Assembly (NCBI RefSeq): GCF_022288725.1
Contig: NZ_JAKNTA010000004.1
Span: 145,687 to 209,686 of the forward strand
Source: Kitasatospora sp. A2-31
GTDB taxonomy: Bacteria > Actinomycetota > Actinomycetes > Streptomycetales > Streptomycetaceae
Direction: 5' to 3'
Length of the DNA stretch: 64,000 nt
Notes under the pieces: model-generated
What the model was told of the DNA's origin: nothing
Seen by the model: only the letters and a program-made list of their open reading frames with translations
The model's database searches: none
Part shown: positions 7,991 to 34,500 of the stretch, piece by piece
Position numbering within the stretch: position 1 is the stretch's first letter
Layout of the letters: each line of letters starts with the position of its first letter
Program-made: the position numbers and the translations under genes

Positions 7991-8020
7991 GGCCGAGGCT
8001 GGCCCCGCCCTGCCTCGGCC
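7991..8020 (+). terminator. Hairpin after the reductase gene
   Basis: GGCCGAGG (7991-7998) pairs with CCTCGGCC (8013-8020). It lies 7 bases after the reductase stop and is weaker than the bidirectional hairpin further on. Confidence 0.4.
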
Positions 8021-8071
8021 CCGCGTCCTGACTCCGTTGCCGATATGCACGTTGTCCGAGCCGCGAATGCA

Positions 8072-8099
8072 GAAGGGCCGCCCGGTGTGGCGGCCCTTC
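8072..8099. terminator. Bidirectional terminator between convergent operons
   Basis: A perfect 11-base stem (8072-8082 with 8089-8099) with a 6-base loop, flanked by GA-rich and TTCC sequence. It lies between the plus-strand reductase operon and the minus-strand P450/small-peptide operon, which converge here. Confidence 0.75.
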
Positions 8100-8127
8100 C
8101 CCGTTCCGCGAGCGCTGGGACGCGTCC

Positions 8128-8235
8128 TCAGCGGCAGCGCCGCACCCGGTAGGCGTAGGTGACGGCCAGCAGCATCGGGCCCCACAGGCACATCAGAGCC
8201 TGGCAGCCCTCTGCAGGCACCAGCCACCTCTTCAT
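8128..8235 (-). CDS. 35-residue membrane peptide similar to the C-terminus of the 40361-40918 membrane protein
   Basis: The minus strand encodes 35 residues from an ATG at 8235 with GAAGGA ideally spaced upstream. The peptide starts MKRWLVPAEG, has one hydrophobic segment, LMCLWGPMLLAVTYAY, and ends RVRRCR. Its second half aligns with the last segment of the membrane protein at 40361-40918, where LWGPLLLVVTYGYYVRRCR corresponds to LWGPMLLAVTYAYRVRRCR here. This is too close for chance in a hydrophobic stretch. It lies 138 bases after the P450 stop and 28 bases before a strong terminator, so it is probably the last gene of the P450 operon. It could be a truncated duplicate kept as a single-span peptide, or a real small partner protein. 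The function is unknown. Confidence 0.55.
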   Translation of the reverse strand: MKRWLVPAEGCQALMCLWGPMLLAVTYAYRVRRCR

Positions 8236-8373
8236 GCCTACATCCTTCGGTGTCCGACCAATCGCCGGCGTCGTCCCGGTGGATGATGCCGGTGCCTCTG
8301 GAGGGGGAACCGGCCTCGCACCCCGTAGTGCCGTGGAAGGTCGGTGGCCCGGGACTTCGGCCGGTTCCGGTGG

Positions 8374-9579
8374 TCAACTCAGCGTGACCGGCATCGATTC
8401 GACGCCCCAGATCAGGTTGGAGCGCATGCGTCGCACCGGGCCGGCCAGGTGCACGGTGTCCAGGCGTCGTGTGAGTTCCTCGAACATGACGGTGAGTTCG
8501 GTGGTCGCGAGCGACGCTCCGAGGCAGAAGTGCGTCCCGTTGGCGAACGCCAGGTGCCGAGTGGGGTTGCGGGCGATGTCGAAGGTGTCGGGATCGGCGA
8601 AGACCTGCTCGTCCCGGTTCGCGGACGGCAGCCACACCGCCAGCTCGTCGCCGGCCCTGATCTGCTGCCCGGCGAGCTCGACGTCCCGGGTGGCGGTCCG
8701 CAGGACGTGCATCGCCGGGCTCGTGTAGCGCAGCACCTCCTGCACGGTGCTCGGCATGAGCGACGGGTCCGCCTTGATCCGCTGCCACTGGTCGGGGTTG
8801 CGGATGAAGGCGAGCAGACCGCCGACGGTGGCGTGCCGGGTGGTCTCGTTGCCGCCGGAGATGAGCCCGTCGCAGTTGAGGAAGATCTCCTCGTCGGTGA
8901 GCGGCACGCCGCCGATCTGTCCTTGGACCATCGCGCTGACGATGTCCTCCTGGGGGTCCTTCCGGCGCAGCTCCAGCAGCTCGTCGTAGTACATCAGGAT
9001 GTCGGTGTGGGCCTCGGCCGCCTTCACCGCGTGGTCGTCGTCCCCGGGCGCTGCGTCGGAGCCGAACGCGATCATCGTCCGCTCCAGCATGAAGCCCCAG
9101 TCCTCGCGGGGCACGCCGAGCATGTCGCAGATGACCGCCACCGGGAGCCGGGCGGCCATCTCGACGAACTCGCCGCCGCCCTGCTCTCGCAGGCCCTCGA
9201 TCGACTCCACCACGATGGCGCGCATGGTGTTCTCCAGCCGGCGGACCATCTTGGGCGTGAAGGCCGAGTTGATGATCCGGCGGATGTTGCCGTGTCGCGG
9301 TGGATCGGTGACGATCAGCATCTTGCCGGCGGCCGCGGCGGTGGCGGCGGGGTTGTGGTCCAGCCGCATGCCCTTCTCCGAGGTGAAGGTCGCGTTGTCC
9401 TTCAGGACCTGGGCGGCCAGCGGGTAGGACAGCACCGCCCAGAAGGGCCGCCCGTTGGCCCGGACGTTCCGGTAGACCGGTGATTCGGCCCGGAGTGCGG
9501 CCCACACGAGTTCCGGCTCTCCGGTTTGGTAGAGGCTCGGATCGGACAGATCAGGAGCGGTCTCCAGAATTCCCGGCAT
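8374..9579 (-). CDS. Cytochrome P450 of the NRPS-associated type (likely acts on carrier-bound substrate)
   Basis: A 401-residue bacterial P450 with the I-helix motif LISGGNETTRHA, ExxR in EVLRY and the heme motif FANGTHFCLG with its cysteine ligand. The sequence around SGGNETTRH resembles P450s that hydroxylate amino acids held on peptidyl carrier domains, such as the skyllamycin enzyme P450sky. It would therefore beta-hydroxylate one or more residues during assembly; the target residue cannot be read from sequence. The ATG at 9579 is preceded by GGAAGAAAG; the longer frame upstream runs into the promoter region and is not protein-like. It is divergent from the first plus-strand NRPS across a 314-base region containing operator copy 2. 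It is probably co-transcribed with the 35-residue peptide. Confidence 0.88.
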   Translation of the reverse strand: MPGILETAPDLSDPSLYQTGEPELVWAALRAESPVYRNVRANGRPFWAVLSYPLAAQVLKDNATFTSEKGMRLDHNPAATAAAAGKMLIVTDPPRHGNIRRIINSAFTPKMVRRLENTMRAIVVESIEGLREQGGGEFVEMAARLPVAVICDMLGVPREDWGFMLERTMIAFGSDAAPGDDDHAVKAAEAHTDILMYYDELLELRRKDPQEDIVSAMVQGQIGGVPLTDEEIFLNCDGLISGGNETTRHATVGGLLAFIRNPDQWQRIKADPSLMPSTVQEVLRYTSPAMHVLRTATRDVELAGQQIRAGDELAVWLPSANRDEQVFADPDTFDIARNPTRHLAFANGTHFCLGASLATTELTVMFEELTRRLDTVHLAGPVRRMRSNLIWGVESMPVTLS

Positions 9580-9768
9580 GACGCCTACTTTCTTCCGTGG
9601 AAACGGCAATAGCGCCCCGGCGGGGGATTCACGCGGGCGGGGCGGGAGCAAAGGGGAACGGCGCTGCGGCTGCCGTGAGGGAATCCTACCCGGGACGGGT
9701 TCCGGAGGGCGTGGATGACAGCCAACTGCTGGGCTCCGGGCGGGCCCGGAGTTCTGCCGACCCTCCGC

Positions 9769-9783
9769 TGGCAACTTGCTGCA
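9769..9783 (+). promoter_or_regulatory. Cluster operator motif, copy 2 (NRPS / P450 divergent region)
   Basis: TGGCAACTTGCTGCA lies in the 314-base region between the divergent P450 (minus) and NRPS (plus) genes, 111 bases upstream of the NRPS start. A possible plus-strand promoter follows it: CTGACA at 9838 and TATATC at 9859, with a short 15-base spacer. A weak, gapped relative of the motif begins about 50 bases upstream at 9721. Confidence 0.65.
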
Positions 9784-9893
9784 GCGACGGTTGCGTGCGC
9801 CCCCCGGCACGCTGTTTGGTGAGGGTTGATTTTTGCGCTGACAGTGTGCAGGCGCGGCTATATCCGAGCACATCTTGAGTGGGAGACAACGAC

Positions 9894-25499
<15,606 letters not shown>

Positions 25500-25511
25500 G
25501 TGGAGAGCATG

Positions 25512-28500
25512 ATGACGAACGGCAAAGAGATGAACAAGAAGCCAGGGCTCGAAGACGTCCTCGGACTGTCGCCGATGCAGAAGGGCCTGCTGTTCCACGC
25601 GTTGTACGACCAGCAGGGCACCGACGTCTACACGATCCAGCTCGCCTTCGACATCGAGGGCGCTCTCGACATCGAAGCGTTGTCGGGTGCCGCCGCCGCG
25701 GTGCTCCGGCGCCACGCGAACCTGCGGGCCGGGTTCCTCTACCGGAAGACCGGCGAACCGGTCCAGGCGATCCCGCGCGAGGTGACGCTGCCGTGGCACG
25801 AGGTGGACCTCGGCGGCCTGCCGGAGTCCGACCGTGACCGGGAACTGGCCCGGCTGGTGGAGGAGGACCGGACCCGGCGGTTCGACCTCGGTGCACCCCC
25901 GCTGATGCGTTTCACGCTGATCACCACAGGTGCGGACCGCTACCGGTTCCTGATCACCAATCACCACATCCTGCTCGACGGCTGGTCCATGGCGCGGGTG
26001 GTGGGTGAGCTCTTCGAGCTGTACGGCAGCAAGGGCGACGTCTCCGAGCTGCCGAGGGTGACGCCCTACCGCGACTATCTCGCGTGGCTGGAGCGGCAGG
26101 ACCGCTCCGCCGCCGAGGCGGCCTGGCAGCAGGCGCTCAAGGGGCTGGATGAGCCCACCCTGCTGGCCGGACCGGACCTGCCCGAGCTGACGGCCTCCTC
26201 CGAGCATCACTCGGTCAGGCTGTCGCGGGAGGAGACGGCGGAGCTCGCCCAGTGGGCCCGTAAGGCGGGCGTCACCGTCAACACGGTCGTCCAGGCGGCC
26301 TGGGCCCTGCTACTCGGACACCTGACGGGCCGCAACGACGTGGTGTTCGGCGCGACGGTGTCCGGCCGGCCGGCGGAGATCCCCGGCATCGAGTCGATGG
26401 TGGGCCTGTTCATCAACACCCTGCCGGTCCGGGTCCAGCTGGACCCGGCCGAGACCCTGGGCTCCCTGCTGGCCCGACTCCAGGACCAGCAGGCCGAGCT
26501 CATGCCGCACCAGCACCTGGGCCTCAGCGACATCCAGCGGCTCACCGGGCACAGCGAGCTCTTCGACACCCTCGTCGTGTTCGAGAACTACCCGGTCGAC
26601 TCCCAGCGGCTCCAGAAGTCGGCCGGCAACCTCGGCATCGTGGGAAGCCAGAGCCGTGACGACACCCACTACCCGCTCGGGCTCGCCGTCATCCTCAGTG
26701 ACTCCATGGAACTGGCACTGAGCTACCGCCCCGAGGCGGTCGCCCCCGGCCTGGTCGAGTTCGTCGCCGAGGGCCTGCTGCGGGTGCTGGGCGACGTGAG
26801 GACGAACTCCGAGCTTCCCGTCGGGCAGCTGCGGCTGCTGACACCCCAGCGCGAGCAGCGCATGCTGACCCTGGGGACAGGTGCTGAGGTGCGGCCGGTG
26901 CCGGCGCACTCCGTGGTCGAGGTGCTGGAGCGGCAGGCCGAGCGGACGCCGGACGAGGTGGCCGTGGTCTGTGACGGCGAAGCGCTGACGTTCGCGGAGT
27001 TCAATAGCCGCGTGAACCGGCTCGCCAGGGTGCTCGCGCACGGTGGCAACGGCCCCGAGGGGATCGTCGCGCTGGCCCTGCCCCGGTCGCTGGAGATGGT
27101 CGTCGCGATGTTCGCGGTGCTGAAGTCCGGTGCCGCCTATCTGCCGGTGGACCCGGAATACCCCGCCGACCGCATCGCCTTCCTGGTCGAGGACGCCCGG
27201 CCGGCCGCCCTGATCACGCTGGCCGGCACCGCGGCCGAACTTCCGGACGTCTGGGCGGGGATGACCGAGGTCGTCCTCGACGACCCCGAGACCGTTCAGC
27301 GGCTGTCCGCAACGTCCGACGCGAACCTGACGGACGCCGACCGGACGGCGCCGCTCACCCCCGAAGGAATCGCGTACCTGATCCACACCTCGGGCTCCAC
27401 GGGCACGCCCAAGGGCGTCGCGGTCACTCACGGTTCGCTCGTGGGCCTGTTCCACAGCCAGCGGGCCGGCGTCATCGAGCCGGAGGTCCGGGCCGCCGGG
27501 GGACGGCGGTTCCGGTTCGCGCTGACCGCGGCGTTCACCTTCGACGCCTCGCTGGACGGCCTGTTGTGGCTGCTCGCCGGCCACGAGCTGCACGTCGTCC
27601 GGGAGGAGGTGCGGCGGGACCCCGAGGCGCTGCTGCGCTACAGCGCCCGTGAGGGCATCGACGTCCTCAACTTCACGCCGACCTACGCACAGCAGGTCCT
27701 GGCCGGCGGAGCGCTGCAGGGCGACGGACCGCGGCCGCGGGTGCTGCTGCTCGGCGGCGAGGCGATCGGCGACGCGCTTTGGCAGGAGCTGCAGCTGCTG
27801 GCGGAGGTCAACACCTACAACCTCTACGGGCCGACCGAGTGCACCGTGGACACGCTGTACTGCCGGATCGCGGACAGCCCGCGGCCGGTCGTCGGCGGCC
27901 CGCTCCGCAACACGCGCGTGCGGGTGCTCGACGGCGCGCTGCGTCCGGTTCCCGAGGGAGTGGCCGGCGAGCTCTACGTCTCCGGCGCCAGTCTGGCCCG
28001 CGGCTACCTGCGGCGGGCGGGCCTGACCGCCGAGCGGTTCGTGGCGGATCCCTACGGTGCCCCGGGCGAGCGCATGTACCGCACCGGTGACCTGGTGCGC
28101 TGGCGAGCGGACGGGCAACTGGAGTTCGTGGGCCGGATCGACGACCAGGTGAAGATCCGCGGTTTCCGGATCGAGCTGGGGGAGATCGAGTCCGTCATCG
28201 CCGCCCGGGCCCCGCTGGACCAGGTCGCGGTCGTGGTGCGCGAGGACCAGCCGGGCGTCAAGCGCCTGGTGGCCTACGTGGTTCCGGCGGCAGACGGCGT
28301 GGACACCGACGCCCTCCGGGCCACCGTCGCAGAGGTGCTGCCCGAGTACATGGTGCCGGCCGCCTTCGTACAGCTGAAGGCCCTGCCGCTGACCCCGAGC
28401 GGCAAGCTCGACCGCAAGGCCTTGCCCGCCCCCGACTTCGCCACCCTGGTCGGCGGGGCCGGACCGCGCAACGCCCGCGAGGAACTGCTGTGCCGGCTCT

Positions 28501-31500
28501 ACGCGGAGGTCCTGGGCCTGGAGAAGGTCGGGATCGACGACAGCTTCTTCGCCCTGGGCGGCGACAGCATCATCTCGATCCAGCTGGTCAGCCGCGCTCG
28601 ACGCGCCGGGCTGGTGCTGACCCCGCGGGACGTCTTCCGGCACCGCACCGTGGAGGCCCTGGCGGCGGTCGTGCAGGACGTGGACCCGACCGGTCCCGCC
28701 GACGGCTCGGACTCGGGCATCGGCCGGGTCCCGCTGACGCCGATCATCCGGCGGCTGCGCGACGGCGGCGGGCCGATCGACGGGTTCAACCAGGCAATGG
28801 TGATGCCCACCGCAGGTGAATGCGGTGTCGCGGACCTGACCGCCGCGGTGCAAGCCGTGGTGGACCACCATGACGCCCTGCGGATGCGGCTCTCCCGGTC
28901 CGGCGGAACGTGGGAACTGGCGGTCATGCCGCGCGGTGCCGTGCCGGCGGACGGGATCCTGCACCGGGTGGACGTCACCGGCCTGGCCGGCGGCGAGCTG
29001 CGTACCGTCACGTCCGAGGCGTGGCGCGCGGCGCAGAGCCGGCTGGACCCGGAGGCCGGGGTCATGCTCCAGGCGGTCTGGTTCGACGCCGGGTCCGGCG
29101 CACCGGGGCAACTGCTGCTCATGGCCCACCACCTGGTGGTGGACGGCGTGTCGTGGCGGATCATCATGCCCGACCTGGCAGCGGCGCACGAGGCCGTCCG
29201 CGCGGGACGCAAGCCGGACCTGGAGCCGGTCGGGACGTCGTTCCGGGCCTGGGCCGAAGGCCTGGTGAAGGAGGCGTCGTCGCCGAGCCGCGTCGCCGAG
29301 ATGGAGATCTGGACCGGAATGCTCCAGGGCCGGGACGCCCCGCTGTGCGCCCGGCCGCTGGACCCACGACGGGATGTCGTGGCGAACGCCGGCGGCCTGG
29401 TGCTGTCCCTGCCGGCGCGGGTGACGGGCCCCCTGCTGACCCGGGTCCCGGCGGCGTTCCACGCGGGCGTCAACGACGTGCTGCTGACGGCTTTCGCCCT
29501 GGCGCTGGTGGACTGGCGGCGGCGTCGCGGGGAGGACACGGCGAGTGCGCTGATCGACCTTGAGGGCCACGGCCGCGAGGAGCTGGTCCCGGGGGCCGAC
29601 GTGTCCCGAACGGTGGGGTGGTTCACGAGCCTGTTCCCGGTGCGGCTGGATCCCGGGGTGTCGGCGGACGAGTGGGACCAGGTGTGGTCCGGCGGCCCGA
29701 TGGTGGGCCGGGCGGTCAAGGCGGTGAAGGAGCAGCTGCGGGCACTGCCCGACAACGGCGCCGGCTACGGGCTGCTGCGCCACCTCAACCCTGAGACGGC
29801 CGAGGTCCTGGCCGGGCTCCCCACCCCGCAGGTCGGCTTCAACTACCTCGGCCGACTGGGTAGCGCCGCCGCGTCCGAGGAGGACGCCGACGGCGACACC
29901 ACGCCCCTGGGCGGCGGTGCCGACGGCGACATGCCGCTCCCGCACGCCCTGGAGATGAACGCGGTGGCCCAGGAGAGCCCCGAGGGCGTGCGTCTGGCCG
30001 CCAACTGGACCTGGCCGAAGGAGCTCTTCGCCGAGGACGAGGTCAGGGACCTGGCCGAGACCTGGTTCCGGGCGCTGGAGGCCATCGTCACCCACACCGA
30101 ACAGCAGGGCACGGGCGGGTACACCCCCTCCGACCTCTCGCTGGTCAGCCTGGCGCAGAACGAGATCGACGAGCTGGAGGCCCAGCAGCCGCAGCTGATG
30201 GACGTGCTGCCGCTGGCCCCCCTGCAGAAGGGCTTTCTCTTCCACGCGCTCTACGACCAGCAGGCCTCGGACGTCTACACCGTGCAGCTCGCGCTGGACA
30301 TCGAGGGCGAGCTGGACCGGGAGGCGCTGCGGCTGGCGGTGGCCACGCTGTTCAGGCGGCACACCAACCTGCGAGCCTCGTTCCGTACGCAGGGCAACGG
30401 CGACGCCGTCCAGGTGATCCCGCACACCGTGGAGCTGCCCTGGTCGGACGTCGACCTGCGCGGACTGTCGGCCGAACACCGCCGGGCCGAGCTGGAGCGC
30501 CGGACGACCGAGGACCGGCAGCGCCGCTTCGACCTCGCCGCGGGCCCGCTGATGCGGTTCACCCTGATCGCGCTGGGGTCGAACCGGTACCGGTTCCTGA
30601 TCACCAACCATCACATCCTGCTGGACGGCTGGTCCACGCCGATCCTGCTGGGCGAGCTGTTCCAGCTCTACCAGCAGGGCGGTGACGACTCCGGTCTGCC
30701 GAGGGTCACGCCGTACCGCGACTACCTGGTCTGGCTGGCCGGGCAGGACCAGACGGCGGCCAGGTCCGCCTGGGCGCAGGCGCTCGAGGGCCTTGAGGAG
30801 TCGACGCTGCTGGCTCCCGCTGTCCCCGGCCGGGCAGCGGCGGCCCCGGCGCGGATCGCCGTGGAGCTGTCGCAGGAGCTGGTGGCCGCCCTCCGCGACC
30901 GCGCCCGCGGCCACGGTGTCACGCTGAACACGGTGCTGGAGGCCGCCTGGGCGATCACCCTCGGCCAGCTGACCGGCCGGGACGACGTGGTGTTCGGTGC
31001 CACGGTGTCCGGTCGGCCGGCGGAGATTCCCGGCATCGAGACGATGGTGGGTCTGTTCATCAACACCGTGCCGGTCCGGGTCCGGTTGGACCCGGCCGAG
31101 ACGCTGGGCTCGCTGCTGACCCGGCTCCAGGACCAGAAGGCCGAGCTGGTCTCCCACCAGCACGTCGGGCTCACCGACCTCCAGGAGATCACCGGGCTGA
31201 GCGAACTGTTCGACACGATCGTGGTGTTCGAGAACTTCCCGATCGACTCCGAGGCGCTGGAGCACTCGATCGGCGACCTCGCGGTGTCCCCGGTCGAGGG
31301 CGGCGATGCCATTCACTACCCGCTGGGCATGTCGATGGTCCCCGCCGACGGACGGCTCCTGGTCCGGGCCGACTACCGGACGGACGTCTTCGACCGTGCT
31401 GCGGCGGAGCGGATCATCCACAACCTGATACGGGCGCTGGAACAGTTCGCACACCGCCCCGACGCATCGCTGGCCCAGGTCACCGTGCTGCCGGAGGCGG

Positions 31501-34500
31501 AGCGCGAGCGGCTGCTGCTCGGCGGCGGTGACACCGTGGAGGAGCAGTCGGCGGACACCGTCGTGGATCTGTTCGAGGCACAGGTGGTCCGCACGCCGCA
31601 GGCTCCCGCCGTGGTCTCGTCGGAGCTGTCGGTGTCGTACGCGGAGCTAGACGCCCGCGCCAACCGGCTGGCACGGTTGCTGATCGACCGCGGTGTGGGC
31701 CCCGAGCAGGTGGTGGCCCTGGCCCTGGCTCGCTCGCTCGACCTCGTGGTCGCACAGCTGGCCACGCTCAAGGCCGGTGCGGCGTTCATCCCCATCGGGC
31801 CGGACTACCCCGCCGAGCGGCTCGCCTACGTGCTCGCCGACGCACGGCCGTCGGTGATCGTGACGACCTCGGCGGGAAGCACCGGTCTGCCCCCTGGCAC
31901 CTCGCCGCTCGTCCTGCTGGACACCGACGACGTCCGGGCGGAGCTGGCACGGCAGTCGGCCGGCTCGCCGCGCGACGACGAGCGGACCGCGCGCCTGCTG
32001 CCGACCGGCGCGGCGTACGTGATCTATACCTCGGGGTCGACCGGGCAGCCCAAGGGCGTCGTGGTCTCCCACCGGAGCATCGCGAACTCGGCGGCCGCGC
32101 ACATCGAGAACCTGGCGATCGAGGCCGGCAGCCGGATCCTCCAGGTCGCGTCGACGACCTTCGACCCGTCGATCGCCGACCACACCATGACCTTGCTCAG
32201 CGGCGCGACGCTGGTGCTACCCGATGCCGTCCAGCTGGTGGGCGAAGAGCTGACCGCGCTGATCGCCGAGCGGGACGCCACCCACGTGATGATGGCGGCC
32301 CCCATGGTCGCCACCATGCCGGAGGCGGAACTCCCCACTCTGCGCTGCCTGGTGACCGGTGGTGAGGCCTACGCCCAGGAGATCGTGGACCGGTGGGCGC
32401 CGGGCCGTCGGATGATCAACGCGTACGGTCCGACCGAGGTGACGGTCGCGGCGACGATGAGCGCACCGCTCCAGCCGGCCTCCGGCACGCCGCCGATCGG
32501 CCGACCGCTGCGCAACACCCGGGCGTACGTGCTCGACGGGGCGCTGCGGCCGGTCCCGGTGGGTGTGGCCGGTGAGCTGTACCTCGCCGGCACCCAGCTG
32601 GCGCGCGGCTACCTGTACCGCCCCGGCCTCACGGCCGAGCGGTTCGTCGCCTGTCCCTTCGGCGAGCCCGGCGAGCGGATGTACCGCTCCGGTGACCTGG
32701 TGCGGTGGCGTGCGGACGGACAGCTGGACTTCGTCGGCCGGGTGGACGACCAGGTGAAGATCCGCGGCTACCGGGTCGAGCTGGGTGAGATCGAGGCGGC
32801 CGTCGTCGCCCACCCGCAGGTAGCCCAGGTCGCCGTGGTGGTACGGGAGGACCAGCCCGGGACGAAGCGGTTGGTGGCGTACGTCGTGGCCGAGGCCAAC
32901 GGCGTGGATGTGGAGGACCTGCGTGCCGGGACGGCGCAGGTGCTGCCCGAGTACATGGTGCCGACGGCGTTCGTGGCCATGGACGCGCTGCCGCTGACGG
33001 CCAACGGCAAGCTGGACCGCAGGGCCCTGCCGGCCCCCGAGTCCGGCGGCTCAGCCGGCGGACGCGGGCCGCGCACCACCGCCGAGGAGCTCCTGTGCGG
33101 GCTGTTCGCCGAGGTGCTCGGCCTGGAGAGTGTCGGGATCGACGACGGCTTCTTCGCTCTGGGCGGGCACTCGCTGCTGGCGACCCGGCTGGTGAGCCGG
33201 ATCCGCTCGGTGTTCGGCGTGGAGCTCGCGGTCAGGTCGGTCTTCGACACGCCGACGGTCGCCGGGCTGGTGGGCCGGATCGGCTCGGCCGGCGGCTCGC
33301 GCCGTCCGCTGGGCGTGATGGAGCGGCCGGAGGAGGTTCCGCTGTCGCCGGCGCAGCTGCGCCTGTGGTTCCTGAACCGGTTCGAGGGCCCGAGCGCGAC
33401 CTACAACCTGCCGCTGCCGATCCGCCTGCTGGGCGACCTGGACCTCGACGCCTTGCAGGCGGCACTGTGCGATGTGGTGGCTCGGCACGAGAGCCTGCGC
33501 ACGGTGTTCCCCGACGTGGAGGGACGCCCCCGCCAGCACGTGCTGGCGCCCGGCGAGGCGGAGCCCCGCCTGCTGATCGAGGACGTGGCGCCGGCGGATC
33601 TGCCCGCGCGGGTGAGTGCCGCGGCGGAACTGGGATTCGACCTGGCGAGCGAGGCGCCGCTGCGAGCCTCGGTGTTCCGGGTGGCGCCCGGCGACCAGGT
33701 GCTCCTGCTGGTGGTGCACCACATCGCTGGTGACGGCTGGTCGATGGCGCCGTTGTCGCGGGACCTGTCCGTCGCCTACCGGGCCCGCCGTGCGGGAACG
33801 GCGCCGGACTGGGAGCCGCTGCCGGTCCAGTACGCGGACTACACGCTGTGGCAGCGCGAGGTGCTGGGCGAGGTGTCCGAGCCCGGCAGCGTCATGGCGG
33901 CGCAACTGGACTACTGGAAGCGTGCCCTGGCCGGGGCGCCCGAGGAGCTGGCGCTCCCGGCGGACCGGCCGCGCCCGGCGGTGGCCAGCTCCCGCGGCGA
34001 CGCGGTGTCGGTGGAGTTCAGCGCTGAGGTCCACCGGCGGGTCGTGGAGCTGGCCGGCTCCAGCGGTGCGTCGGTGTTCATGGTCATGCAGGCCGCGGTC
34101 GCGGCGCTGCTGGGCAAGCTGGGCGCCGGCGAGGACATCCCGATCGGCAGCGTGATCGCCGGACGCACCGACGAGGCGCTCGACGACCTGGTCGGGTTCT
34201 TCGTCAACACGCTGGTGCTGCGCACCGACCTCTCGGGCAACCCGAGCTTCCGGCAGTTGGTCGAGCGGGTCAGGGAGACCGACCTGTCGGCCTATGCCCA
34301 CCAGGAGGTGCCGTTCGAGCGGCTGGTGGAGGAGCTCAACCCGGTCCGGTCGCTGGCCCGGCACCCGCTCTTCCAGGTGATGCTCGCCTTCCAGAACAAC
34401 ACCGTCGAGCAGGCGGACCTCGACGGCGTCCAGCTGGTCCCGTACCCGATGGGCCTGGACGTGGCGAAGTTCGACCTGTCCTTCCAGCTGGGCGAGCAGT

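Noticed and set aside
9721..9732. GCCAACTGCTGG as a further copy of the cluster operator.
   Set aside because: It needs a one-base gap to align and lacks dyad symmetry, although its place about 50 bases upstream of copy 2 resembles the pair at 3271/3321.
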